Part shown: one piece after another, positions 1 through 9,611 of the stretch | Layout of the letters: every line of letters starts with the position of its first letter | Position numbering within the stretch: the stretch's first letter is position 1 | Source of the DNA: Paludibacter sp. | GTDB lineage: Bacteria > Bacteroidota > Bacteroidia > Bacteroidales > Paludibacteraceae | Assembly: GCA_028703105.1 (NCBI GenBank) | Contig: JAQVNN010000002.1 | Span: 1 to 64,000 of the forward strand | Direction: 5' to 3' | DNA: 64,000 nt | Made by a program: the position numbers and the translations under genes | Notes under the pieces: model-generated | Database searches by the model: none | Told to the model about the DNA's origin: nothing | Seen by the model: the letters and a program-made list of their open reading frames with translations, nothing else

Positions 1-727
1 GGAACATATTTTCCACCATCCAGTTGTTTGATTCTGCTGGAGTCATTCTCCATCCTGAACTACAGGTTGATACGACTTCAACAATTGAAGTTCCTTTATT
101 CTGTATCGAATTTTCGAATGCTTTTTGAATGGCTTTCTTGGCCTTTTTTACAGCAGCAACAGTATGTACACTCTGTCTGGTAACATAACACACTCCATCT
201 AACTGGGCAAGTAATTTCGACATATCAAGCGGATAACCGGCAACCGGTAATTCCCTACCATTCGGTGATGTAGTCGATTTCATACCGATCAGGGTAGTAG
301 GAGCCATCTGACCGCCAGTCATGCCATAAATTCCGTTGTTAATGTATATAATAGCTATGTTTTCACCCCGGTTGCAAGCATGGATCGTTTCAGCAGTACC
401 AATGGCTGCTAAATCACCATCTCCCTGGTAGGTAAATACGTAACGATCGGGAAGTAGTCTTTTTATAGCTGTTGCAACTGCCGGAGCTCTGCCGTGTGCC
501 GCTTGCTGCCAATCGATGTCAAGATATTTGTAGGCAAAGACAGCACAACCAACCGGTGCAACACCTATGGTTTTCTCCTGAATACCCATTTCCTGAATAA
601 TTTCTCCGAGAATTTTATGTACCACACCATGACTGCAACCCGGACAATAATGCATCGGTACATCATTCATGACGGTTGTTTTCTCGTATACGAGATTTTC
701 CGGTTTAATAATATCACAAACATTCAT
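1..727 (-). CDS. 2-oxoacid:ferredoxin oxidoreductase, TPP-binding beta subunit (KorB/VorB-like), truncated by window edge (3' end missing)
   Basis: Minus-strand reading MNVCDIIKPENLVYEKTTVMNDVPMHYCPGCSHG...VGCAVF...GDGDLAAIG; overlaps the stop of the alpha-subunit gene by 4 bp; open to the window edge so absent from the ORF track. Confidence 0.88.
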   Translation of the reverse strand, partial: MNVCDIIKPENLVYEKTTVMNDVPMHYCPGCSHGVVHKILGEIIQEMGIQEKTIGVAPVGCAVFAYKYLDIDWQQAAHGRAPAVATAIKRLLPDRYVFTYQGDGDLAAIGTAETIHACNRGENIAIIYINNGIYGMTGGQMAPTTLIGMKSTTSPNGRELPVAGYPLDMSKLLAQLDGVCYVTRQSVHTVAAVKKAKKAIQKAFENSIQNKGTSIVEVVSTCSSGWRMTPAESNNWMVENMF

Positions 728-1812
728 AATAGTTTTGTTTTTAATGCATTAAGGACTTCATCAGGAGATGGAACAATTCCTCCCATACGACCATAGAATT
801 CAACCGGCACTCTTCCTGAAACGGCCAGTCGTACATCTTCAACCATCTGGCCGGCACTCATTTCAATGGAAATAAAGCCTTTCACCCGAGTGGATAACTC
901 TTGAATGATGTTTGTTGGGAATGGATAAAGGGTGATAGGACGAATCAAGCCGGCTTTGATACCTTCTGCACGGGCTAATGCTACGGCTTTCTGACAAACA
1001 CGCGCCATAGTTCCGAACGCAACAAATACATAGTCAGCATCGTCACAGGAAATTTGTTCAAACCTGACTTCATTTTTTTCAATTTCTCGGTATCTTGCCT
1101 GCAAACGCAGATTAATACGCTCCATCTCTTCACTTTGAAGTTCTAAGGAAGAAATGTAATTTGGTTTACGATCGTTGGTTTTTCCTAATGTTGCCCAGGG
1201 ATATTTTGTGCTAATTTCATTTTCTGTTAATCTGGGTTGATAGGGTGGGAGAACCACTTTTTCCATCATCTGCCCTATGATGCCATCGGCCAAAATCATC
1301 GTAGGAGTCAGATATTTAAATGCCAGCTCAAAAGCCAGCACGGTGAAATCAGCCATTTCCTGAACAGAGGCAGGCGCCAATACCGGCATTTTATAATCTC
1401 CATGACCTCCACCTTTAACTGCCTGAAAATAATCAGCCTGACTGGGTTGAATGGTTCCCAGGCCTGGACCTCCGCGCATTACATTCACAATCACACCGGG
1501 CAACTCTGCTCCGGCCATATAGGAAATTCCTTCTTGTTTTAAGCTTACACCCGGACTGGAAGATGATGTCATGGCTCTTTTTCCACAACCAGCTGCACCA
1601 TATACCATGTTAATCGCTGCAACTTCACTTTCAGCCTGTAACACTATCATACCGCTTGTTTTCCAGGGTTCAAGTTCCATCAATGTCTCCAATATTTCAG
1701 ACTGCGGTGTTATCGGGTAACCGAAATATCCGTCACATCCACACCGTATGGCTGCATGAGCAATGGCTTCATTGCCTTTCATGAGGGTGATATCTTCTTT
1801 ATCTTTAGTCAT
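724..1812 (-). CDS. 2-oxoacid:ferredoxin oxidoreductase alpha subunit (VorB/KorA-like)
   Basis: 362 aa, MKGNEAIAHAAIRCGCDGYFGYPITPQSEILE...SSSSPGVSLKQEG; adjacent to beta subunit and ferredoxin. Confidence 0.9.
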   Translation of the reverse strand: MTKDKEDITLMKGNEAIAHAAIRCGCDGYFGYPITPQSEILETLMELEPWKTSGMIVLQAESEVAAINMVYGAAGCGKRAMTSSSSPGVSLKQEGISYMAGAELPGVIVNVMRGGPGLGTIQPSQADYFQAVKGGGHGDYKMPVLAPASVQEMADFTVLAFELAFKYLTPTMILADGIIGQMMEKVVLPPYQPRLTENEISTKYPWATLGKTNDRKPNYISSLELQSEEMERINLRLQARYREIEKNEVRFEQISCDDADYVFVAFGTMARVCQKAVALARAEGIKAGLIRPITLYPFPTNIIQELSTRVKGFISIEMSAGQMVEDVRLAVSGRVPVEFYGRMGGIVPSPDEVLNALKTKLL

Positions 1813-2033
1813 AATATAGTTTTATATACTGTTATACAGGCATCCGGACAAACCTGAGCACAGGCTGCACATCCAATGCATGCTTCCGGGTTGTCCATAA
1901 ATGAAAAATTGTATCCTTTAGTGTTTGCATCTGTTGATAAGGCCAGTACGTCCTTCGGACATGCAACGACACAAAGATCACACCCTTTGCATCTTTCCGT
2001 ATTTACAACTATTGCCCCTTTGAATTTTGCCAT
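1809..2033 (-). CDS. 4Fe-4S dicluster ferredoxin subunit of 2-oxoacid:ferredoxin oxidoreductase
   Basis: 74 aa with CKGCDLCVVACP and CIGCAACAQVCP motifs; overlaps the alpha subunit start. Confidence 0.9.
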   Translation of the reverse strand: MAKFKGAIVVNTERCKGCDLCVVACPKDVLALSTDANTKGYNFSFMDNPEACIGCAACAQVCPDACITVYKTIL

Positions 2034-2219
2034 GTTTTAATAATGCCCCATCAAGGTGTTTTTGTTTGTTGATTAAATGAATATCGGATGCAAAGAAAAT
2101 CTTTATCTTATTAAAATTAAAAAAATAGGGGATTTTTTGTTTGTTCAGGTATTTTATACGGTTATAAGGGGTAAAAAATCAAAATGTGGGATGAAAATGT
2201 ATATCCAGCCCGTATGTTT

Positions 2220-5105
2220 CTATTTTTTACAGATGGTTTTGAAATCACAATAACTGCATGCTTCGGCAGACTGCGTTTGCATAAAGGGAATTGACGGATC
2301 AAAAATTTCTTCCACACATGTGGTTAGCATAGAAATAAAATCCTCCTCGTAATCGTAATAATTATCTATAGAAATTTTTGTCTTTTTATCAGGTTTATAG
2401 GTGATCTGTATTGAAAAATTATCATTGAAAATTTGTTTGGTATAAATAATTCCGGGAGTAATTATCGGAGCCTGAGCAGAATTTTTGTATAAGAAGCCAT
2501 AAAGTAAGGTCTGTAATACATGAGCGGCCTGTTTTTTGGGATCCTGATTGTGTCTGAACAAATCTTCCCAGATTTTAAATTCAAGGGAACCACTACCGGT
2601 TTTATAATCCAAAATTCTGATGAATCCATCTTTTGAGTCAATCCGGTCGATATATCCTTTCAGATTTACCTGACCATATTTTGTTGGTAATTTAGTTTTA
2701 CAGAATTCTTCTCCGCCAAGGTATTGAAAAGGCGTATGTTTTTTATCATTTTCCAGCACTCCTTTTATATATTTCAAAATTACCTTTGAAATCAGCAGGT
2801 TATTGCCAATCAGTTCCACCGAACTCCCTTTGGGATGTTTAAAATAATGATAAGCAAAAGCCTGGCTGATAAGCTTATTGATGTACATTTCATCTTTTAA
2901 AAGCATATCTGATATTTCAGCAGTGATGATACGACCGGTATATGGTTTATACAAAGAAGCAATGACCTCATGAAAAATACTGCCGAATATATTCGTTTCC
3001 ATCCTTTCTGAGACTTCATCTACAGGTTCTATTTGCTCAATATAAGTGAAATAAAATTGCAATGGACATCTGATGTAAGTGTTTATACTGCTGGCAGACA
3101 AAGATAAAGCTGTATCAGAATTTGTTGTTTCGAAATAAAGCTTGAGTTTATTTTGTATGGTGGTGTCCTTTTCGACCTGAATGATATCAGCAGCTTTTAT
3201 GCTAACATCATAGGCAACCTTTTTCTTGTTGATGTTGAGATTGTAATGGTATTTTAATTGTTGGTAAAAACGACTTACTTCGCCTGTATTCCCATTGTCG
3301 GTGCGGGAATCATAAAGTAGGAAGATTCTTTTTGCACGATGAATTAAGCGGTAAAAATTGTACGATGTAATCGCATCCTGGTGTTCGTAAGTCGGTAAGT
3401 TAAATCCTTTTCGTAAATGGTAAGGAATGAAACTGCTTGAGAAACTTTTTTTGGGATAAATACCTTCATTGAACGAACTGATGATAATATTTTCGAAATC
3501 CAGTCCACGTGTTTCCAGCGTACCAATAATTTGTAAACCATCCAAGGGTTCGCCCACAAAAGGGATACTGATTCCTAGCGTAAGCTGTTTTATCAGTCTG
3601 ATCAAGGTCTCCATCTGCATTCTTACATCAAAAGCCTGCGTTTTCAATATGCCGGATATTCGGTTGATTGTGATGTAATATTGATATAAAAAACCAGATT
3701 CTAATTGATAATCGGAAGGTTTCTCTTTAATTTTATTCCATGCTGTATAGAGCAGTTTGATAATGCTGAGTAAATAATCCGGTAATGAATCTGAATCAAC
3801 ATCCGGATTAAAAATCAGGCTTAACAAACTGTTTCGTTGTAAGGTTTTTACATCAACATAAATCAGATTCTTTCTTAGCATTTCATCGTTTATGCTTTTG
3901 ATTATATCGCCACAAATCAGCTGAATAAATTGATGATTAAGGATGTTGGAAACGGTTAAATGATAAAACATTGTTTCTTCCCCTACAGTTCTTTTTCTTT
4001 TTTGAAGTTCGAAAACATGGTCAATCAATCCGGCCACAGGAGTAAGCTGGAGTGGATAACCCATTGTTATATTGATTTTTGTGATATTCTCCGGTATAGA
4101 ATACAGGATCGGTAACAAAAGGTTTTCATCCGGAATTACTATTGCCGTTTTTAAATATGATTGCTCCCCAGAATCGGGATATAAATGTTGAAGAATTTGA
4201 TAAATCTGTTTAGCCTGACCGATTGCTGAGGGTATTTCAATTAATTCAACCTGTTTGTCCTCAAGTTTTTCTGTTTGTGCAGGTATTTCATATGTTGACT
4301 TAAAGAAAAGAGTATTTTCTTTGTAAAAAAATGAAGCCGGATTATCCGTATCTCTTAGTTCATTTGCTTCATAATCCCAGTAAAAATCAGCTTGTTCGCG
4401 TTTTTTTAATTCTTTCATTAATTCTTTTTCGCATGGATTCAGCGCATTGAAGCCAATAAATACGAACTTTCTGTTTTCAAACCAGGAAATATTTTCTTTG
4501 TTTTTTAATCTGTCGGTTATTTCTCTGAAAATCATTCCCTCATATCCGGTATGTTCACTGAGAAGCTCTTGTCTGAATTGTTTATAGATGGGATACAAAA
4601 TTTCCCAGGTGGCGATAAAATGCTCTTGTGATTTGCTCTTTGCTATCGGTTCAAAATGTTGCCAAAATTGACGGATAGCTTCTATCTGCTGCTCAGTGAA
4701 AACATTGAAAACCTGATCAATCTCTTTCAACTCGGTAATATTCGTGAAGAGCTGCCGGGCATCAACCCTGTATTTGTCTATCTCGTTAAAATCGGCCAGC
4801 AAGGTTTCACCCCAAAATGCAAAAGTATCAAAACTTTCTTCTGATTGACTCATTGATCGATAGATGTGATAGAGTCTGAACAACATACTTAACTTATCAG
4901 CAAGTTGTAAACCGGATGACTCTGTAAAACAGGATTCAATTGTGATAATTGCTGGTGAAAACAAAGGAACATCAGCAATTTCATATAAATATTTTTGAAA
5001 AAATAAGCCGGCACGACGGTTTGGAAAAACAAAAGTAAACGAACTCAAATCGTTTTTATGATGATGATAATATTCGGCTGCTATGCGGTGTAAAAAAGAA
5101 TTCAT
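2220..5105 (-). CDS. PD-(D/E)XK nuclease family protein, AddB/RexB-like
   Basis: N-term FVFPNRRAGLFFQKYL without Walker A; C-terminal GYIDRID...ILDYKTGSG nuclease motif; CPLQFYF plus CSYCDFKTIC cysteines typical of Fe-S AddB/Cas4-type nucleases. Start set at the internal Met (MNSFLHR). Confidence 0.8.
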   Translation of the reverse strand: MNSFLHRIAAEYYHHHKNDLSSFTFVFPNRRAGLFFQKYLYEIADVPLFSPAIITIESCFTESSGLQLADKLSMLFRLYHIYRSMSQSEESFDTFAFWGETLLADFNEIDKYRVDARQLFTNITELKEIDQVFNVFTEQQIEAIRQFWQHFEPIAKSKSQEHFIATWEILYPIYKQFRQELLSEHTGYEGMIFREITDRLKNKENISWFENRKFVFIGFNALNPCEKELMKELKKREQADFYWDYEANELRDTDNPASFFYKENTLFFKSTYEIPAQTEKLEDKQVELIEIPSAIGQAKQIYQILQHLYPDSGEQSYLKTAIVIPDENLLLPILYSIPENITKINITMGYPLQLTPVAGLIDHVFELQKRKRTVGEETMFYHLTVSNILNHQFIQLICGDIIKSINDEMLRKNLIYVDVKTLQRNSLLSLIFNPDVDSDSLPDYLLSIIKLLYTAWNKIKEKPSDYQLESGFLYQYYITINRISGILKTQAFDVRMQMETLIRLIKQLTLGISIPFVGEPLDGLQIIGTLETRGLDFENIIISSFNEGIYPKKSFSSSFIPYHLRKGFNLPTYEHQDAITSYNFYRLIHRAKRIFLLYDSRTDNGNTGEVSRFYQQLKYHYNLNINKKKVAYDVSIKAADIIQVEKDTTIQNKLKLYFETTNSDTALSLSASSINTYIRCPLQFYFTYIEQIEPVDEVSERMETNIFGSIFHEVIASLYKPYTGRIITAEISDMLLKDEMYINKLISQAFAYHYFKHPKGSSVELIGNNLLISKVILKYIKGVLENDKKHTPFQYLGGEEFCKTKLPTKYGQVNLKGYIDRIDSKDGFIRILDYKTGSGSLEFKIWEDLFRHNQDPKKQAAHVLQTLLYGFLYKNSAQAPIITPGIIYTKQIFNDNFSIQITYKPDKKTKISIDNYYDYEEDFISMLTTCVEEIFDPSIPFMQTQSAEACSYCDFKTICKK

Positions 5106-5223
5106 TCGATTGATGCTGTATGATAATGGTTGCTTATGCAAATGTAGCAAAATAATTCGTTTGCCTAAAAATGTATATCTTAGCAGTCAAATTCAAGAAG
5201 TCAATAAATACAATTTTAATTAT

Positions 5224-5901
5224 ATGATCGGAACAATATTAAATACAATAGCAGTAATAGCAGGTGCAACAATAGGTATTATTTTAAAAAAAAATATGCC
5301 GGATCGAATAAAAACAATTTATTTTCAGGCCATTGGTCTTTTCACTTTAGCTATTGGTATATCTATGGTATGGGAGTTAAATCATATATTAATTGTAGTA
5401 ATAAGCCTGGCACTCGGTTCACTTACCGGAGAATGGCTCAATCTTGAATCAGGAGCCGATAGATTAAGTAATTATTTAAAATTAAAATTTAAAATTGGTA
5501 GTGAGAAGTTCACTGAAGGATTAATCACTTCTTTTTTGTTGTTTTGCATTGGCTCGATGACTATACTGGGGGCTATTCAGGAAGGAACAGGGGTTTCATC
5601 TGATTTATTGTTTACCAAATCGTTGATGGATTTTTTTTCTGCTATTATCTTATCTTCCGCTTTTGGTGTCGGAGTGGCTGTCTCAGCTTTGCCCTTGTTT
5701 ATTTTTCAAGGTTCATTGACATTGATTGCCATGGGAGCTTCACGTTTTTTTACTCCCGAAATCGTTCATGGACTCACTAATATTGGAGGAATTTTACTTA
5801 TTGGATTGGGGATTAATATATTGGAAATAAAGAAATTAAGGGTGATGAACATGTTGCCCGCTCTGGTTTTTGTCGTAATATTTCTCCTGATATTTGCATG
5901 A
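5224..5901 (+). CDS. DUF554 family membrane protein (YdfK/YqgA-like)
   Basis: MIGTILNTIAVIAGATIGIILKKNMP..., multiple hydrophobic helices; start moved to internal ATG at 5224. Confidence 0.85.
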   Translation: MIGTILNTIAVIAGATIGIILKKNMPDRIKTIYFQAIGLFTLAIGISMVWELNHILIVVISLALGSLTGEWLNLESGADRLSNYLKLKFKIGSEKFTEGLITSFLLFCIGSMTILGAIQEGTGVSSDLLFTKSLMDFFSAIILSSAFGVGVAVSALPLFIFQGSLTLIAMGASRFFTPEIVHGLTNIGGILLIGLGINILEIKKLRVMNMLPALVFVVIFLLIFA

Positions 5902-5903
5902 TA

Positions 5904-5930
5904 TTGCACAAAATGATTATTTTTGTGCAA
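5904..5930. repeat. Perfect 10-bp inverted repeat TTGCACAAAA-N7-TTTTGTGCAA overlapping a TAnnTTTG promoter element
   Basis: ttgcacaaaa (5904-5913) / ttttgtgcaa (5921-5930); TATTTTTG at 5918-5925. Confidence 0.8.
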
Positions 5931-5947
5931 TTTTATAGGGTTAAAAT

Positions 5948-7483
5948 ATGAACAAAAATGAAATATTTGAGAAGCGAATAAAAGCTTTACAGGAAATGGA
6001 AGATAATGCTGTAAACAAACAGCATTTAAAAGGAAAATTAACGGCAAGAGAGCGATTGAATATTTTGTTTGATGAAGGAACTTTTTTTGAGTTTGATGCA
6101 TTTGTGTCGCCTTCTCAATCGCCCATGAGTAGTCGTCAGTCAAATTTTGGGGATGGTGTTGTGGTTGGGAGAGGTCTTGTGCAAGGGAAGAGTGTTTTTG
6201 CTTATGCACAGGATTTCACTGTTTTAGGAGGATCTTTGGGATATGCACATGGCATGAAAATAGCCAAAGTGCAGGAAATGGCACTGAAATTAGGATCGCC
6301 CATTGTTGGAATGATAGACTCAGGAGGAGCTAGGATACAGGAAGGTGTAAAGAGTTTATCTGCCTACGCCAGTATCTTTAACAATAACGTTCGTTCGTCG
6401 GGTATTGTGCCCCAGATCTCTGTGATATTGGGACCGGCGGCCGGTGGAGCTGTTTATTCTCCTGCACTCACCGATTTTATCTTCATGACCAAGAAAACCT
6501 CCTATATGTTTGTTACCGGTCCGGACGTAGTAAAAGAAGTGCTGAACGAAGACATTGATAAAGACGGATTGGGTGGGGGAGACGTGCATGCAAACAAAAG
6601 CGGAGTAGCTCATTTCGTGTCTGATGATGAGGAACATACAATTTTATTGGTTCGCAAACTTTTATCTTATATTCCATCCAATAATTTCGAATCGTTGCCA
6701 GTCTCAAATCAAATCTCTTATTATAAAACCAGACAACAATATCTGAATAAAATTATTCCTGATGATCCGAATCGTCCTTATGACATGAAAGAGATTGTCA
6801 AAATTTTGGTTGATAAAGAAAGTTTCTTTGAAGTTCATGAAGGATACGCTCAGAATATTCTAATTGGTTTTGCTCGTCTGAATGGTAAAACTATTGGAAT
6901 TGTTGCCAACCAGCCAAAGGTGATGGCCGGAACCCTGGATATCAATGCCAGTGTCAAAGGAGCACGCTTTGTTCGTTTCTGCGATGCTTTCAATATTCCA
7001 CTCTTGATCATGGAAGATGTTCCCGGATTTTTACCGGGTATTGAGCAGGAACACAATGGAATCATTCGCAATGGAGCAAAATTATTATATGCTTTTTGTG
7101 AGGCTACAGTTCCTAAAATCACGGTTATTACCCGCAAAGCCTATGGTGGTGCTTATATTGTTATGAGCAGCAAAAATACGGGTGGTGACTTTAATTTTGC
7201 CTGGCCTTCAGCTGAAATTGCAGTCATGGGTCCGGCTGGCGCTATTAAAATTGTAAATAAACACGAATTAGCCAATGCAGAAAATAAGGCTGAAATGGAA
7301 AAAATTCTGACAGAAAGATACAAAGCTGAAATAGCTAATCCGTATAAAGCAGAAGAGCTCGGCCTAATCGACGAAGTGATTATTCCTGAAATAACAAGGG
7401 ATGTGCTGATCACCGCGTTTGAGATTTTATCCAATAAACAATATTCCAAGCCTGAACGTAAACATGGTAGTATTCCTTTATAG
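5948..7483 (+). CDS. Acyl-CoA carboxylase carboxyltransferase subunit (propionyl/methylmalonyl-CoA type)
   Basis: 511 aa, KLTARERLNILFDEGTF...GGARIQEGV...GPAAGGAVYSPALTDF...GGAYIVMSSK. Confidence 0.92.
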   Translation: MNKNEIFEKRIKALQEMEDNAVNKQHLKGKLTARERLNILFDEGTFFEFDAFVSPSQSPMSSRQSNFGDGVVVGRGLVQGKSVFAYAQDFTVLGGSLGYAHGMKIAKVQEMALKLGSPIVGMIDSGGARIQEGVKSLSAYASIFNNNVRSSGIVPQISVILGPAAGGAVYSPALTDFIFMTKKTSYMFVTGPDVVKEVLNEDIDKDGLGGGDVHANKSGVAHFVSDDEEHTILLVRKLLSYIPSNNFESLPVSNQISYYKTRQQYLNKIIPDDPNRPYDMKEIVKILVDKESFFEVHEGYAQNILIGFARLNGKTIGIVANQPKVMAGTLDINASVKGARFVRFCDAFNIPLLIMEDVPGFLPGIEQEHNGIIRNGAKLLYAFCEATVPKITVITRKAYGGAYIVMSSKNTGGDFNFAWPSAEIAVMGPAGAIKIVNKHELANAENKAEMEKILTERYKAEIANPYKAEELGLIDEVIIPEITRDVLITAFEILSNKQYSKPERKHGSIPL

Positions 7484-7561
7484 TAGTCAGTGGTTAGTAG
7501 CTAATACTTTCCCGCATCACAAACCATTAATTACGATATCTATCTTTTAAAAATTTTCAAC

Positions 7562-9058
7562 ATGAAGAAAAGACTTTTAATTGCCAACAGAAGCGAAATT
7601 GCTATTCGCATCATTCGTTCTGCCCATAAAATGGGAATGTATGCAATCGTTTTTCAAAGTGATAAAGAACCGGACGCTTTGTATTTAAAATTTGCTGATG
7701 AAATCATTGATGCACACGATGCTGATGATGAAAAACCTATATTTTTAAATCCCAATAAAATTGTTGCCTTTGCGTTGGAACATGAAGTTGATTTAATTCA
7801 TCCGGGTTATGGCTTTTTGTCAGAAAACCCTGATTTTGTAGCTCTTTGTATCTCAAAAAAGCTCAATTTCATTGGACCTTCACCTGAATTGATCAGGGAT
7901 ATGGGATTGAAGACTGTGGCAAAAAAAATGGCCATTGAAGCAGGGTTGCCGTTGGTTCCGGGTTCTGAAGGTCCGGTGGCTGATGTCCTGGCAGCCAAAG
8001 AGTATGCTGCCAGCATTGGATATCCCGTTATTTTAAAAGCATCAGCCGGTGGAGGTGGGAGAGGAATGCGTATTGTTGAAAATTCTGAAACCATCGAAAG
8101 AAATTTTAAATCGGCTTATGATGAAGCCTTAGCCGCATTTGGAAATGGAGATATTTTTATTGAAAAATATCTCCAGAATCCTAAACACCTTGAATTTCAG
8201 ATACTAGGAGATAAACATGGGAATGTTATCCATCTTGGAGAAAGAGAATGTTCGCTACAAAGAAAACATCAGAAAATCATTGAAGAGGCTCCTTCAGCAA
8301 GCGTTACAGAGACAATGCGGAAGGAAATGGGAACGATGGCTGTTCGCTTTGCCCAAAAAATTGGTTATTATTCAGCCGGAACAATTGAATTTATTATGGA
8401 TGAAGACGGATCGTATTATTTTATGGAAATGAATACCCGTATTCAGGTAGAGCATCCTGTTACAGAGATGATTACAGGAGTTGATTTAGTTGACTGGCAG
8501 ATTCGGATCGCGTTGGATGAAGTGTTAACTCTGAAACAGGAGGATATTATTATTAAAGGTTGGGCGATAGAATGCAGGGTAAATGCTGAAGATCCGCAAA
8601 ATAGATTTACTCCTCAAACCGGTTTTATAGATAAAATACAATTTCCTCAGGATGCTTCCATCAGGATTGAAACCGGTTTTTTGAGTGGTTCGATGGTAAC
8701 ACCTTATTTTGACTCTATGATTGCCAAAATCATTGTACATGGAGAAAGTAGAAGTAAGGTAATTAATAAAACCATGGAAGCGCTAAATAAATTCAATATT
8801 ATCGGGATAAAAACAACAGCTCCTTTTTGTAAAGCGGTGCTACAACATCCTTATTTTAAAGATGCTTCTTACACCACCCGATGGGTTGATCTGGTCTATT
8901 CGCCTGAAATGCTCGAGGATCCTGATGATGAGATGATTGGAGCATTGGCCGCAACTATCATGTATGCTTCGGAATACTTACAGCTGCAGGGAGATATTCC
9001 TGCATACGAAAATGATGCCCTGAATGTTTGGGTTTTAAACAAGCGATTAAATTATTGA
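7562..9058 (+). CDS. Biotin carboxylase subunit of acyl-CoA carboxylase
   Basis: 498 aa, RLLIANRSEIAIRIIRSAHKMG...KASAGGGGRGMRIV...FMEMNTRIQVEHPVTE. Confidence 0.93.
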   Translation: MKKRLLIANRSEIAIRIIRSAHKMGMYAIVFQSDKEPDALYLKFADEIIDAHDADDEKPIFLNPNKIVAFALEHEVDLIHPGYGFLSENPDFVALCISKKLNFIGPSPELIRDMGLKTVAKKMAIEAGLPLVPGSEGPVADVLAAKEYAASIGYPVILKASAGGGGRGMRIVENSETIERNFKSAYDEALAAFGNGDIFIEKYLQNPKHLEFQILGDKHGNVIHLGERECSLQRKHQKIIEEAPSASVTETMRKEMGTMAVRFAQKIGYYSAGTIEFIMDEDGSYYFMEMNTRIQVEHPVTEMITGVDLVDWQIRIALDEVLTLKQEDIIIKGWAIECRVNAEDPQNRFTPQTGFIDKIQFPQDASIRIETGFLSGSMVTPYFDSMIAKIIVHGESRSKVINKTMEALNKFNIIGIKTTAPFCKAVLQHPYFKDASYTTRWVDLVYSPEMLEDPDDEMIGALAATIMYASEYLQLQGDIPAYENDALNVWVLNKRLNY

Positions 9059-9062
9059 CAAA

Positions 9063-9611
9063 ATGGGAACTTCATATAAATATAAAAGAGATGCTTCGCG
9101 TTTGTTCATCGCGCTGCGCGACAACGGGAAAAGATATAAAATATACATCCCCAGAGAATCAAATCCTGTAATTGATGGTAACGAACAAGAAATTGATTTT
9201 ATTGAGCAGGAAGATTTTCAGTACACTTTTGAGTGGAATGGTAAACGTTTTCATTGTGAACTCGTAGCACGTGATCAGAATAAGGCAACTGTTCATGTAA
9301 ATGGCGTAGAATATAAATTTAGCCTTGAATCAATTTTTTCTTATATACGCAAAGGGATGATTTCTGATGCCGAAGATAAAAATACTTCTGTTCAGATTAA
9401 AGCTCCTATGCCCGGTAAAATTATTGACATTTTTTTGGATGAAGGAGATTTGGTAAATGTTGGAGAACCGATTCTTACCTTAGAGGCTATGAAAATGCAA
9501 AATGAAATAACAGCCGATTGCAACGGTGTTATTCAGAAAATCCGGGTAAACCATGAACAATCAGTTATGAAGGACGAGTTACTGGTTGAAATACAATCAA
9601 TTGATGTTTAA
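9063..9611 (+). CDS. Biotin carboxyl carrier subunit
   Basis: 182 aa with C-terminal MPGKIIDIFLDEGDLVNVGEPILTLEAMKMQNEI biotinylation motif. Confidence 0.92.
   Translation: MGTSYKYKRDASRLFIALRDNGKRYKIYIPRESNPVIDGNEQEIDFIEQEDFQYTFEWNGKRFHCELVARDQNKATVHVNGVEYKFSLESIFSYIRKGMISDAEDKNTSVQIKAPMPGKIIDIFLDEGDLVNVGEPILTLEAMKMQNEITADCNGVIQKIRVNHEQSVMKDELLVEIQSIDV

Noticed and set aside
5766-6209. 147-aa minus-strand ORF across the DUF554 / carboxyltransferase junction
   Set aside because: Overlaps two well-supported genes and an inverted-repeat promoter; low-complexity and no family signal
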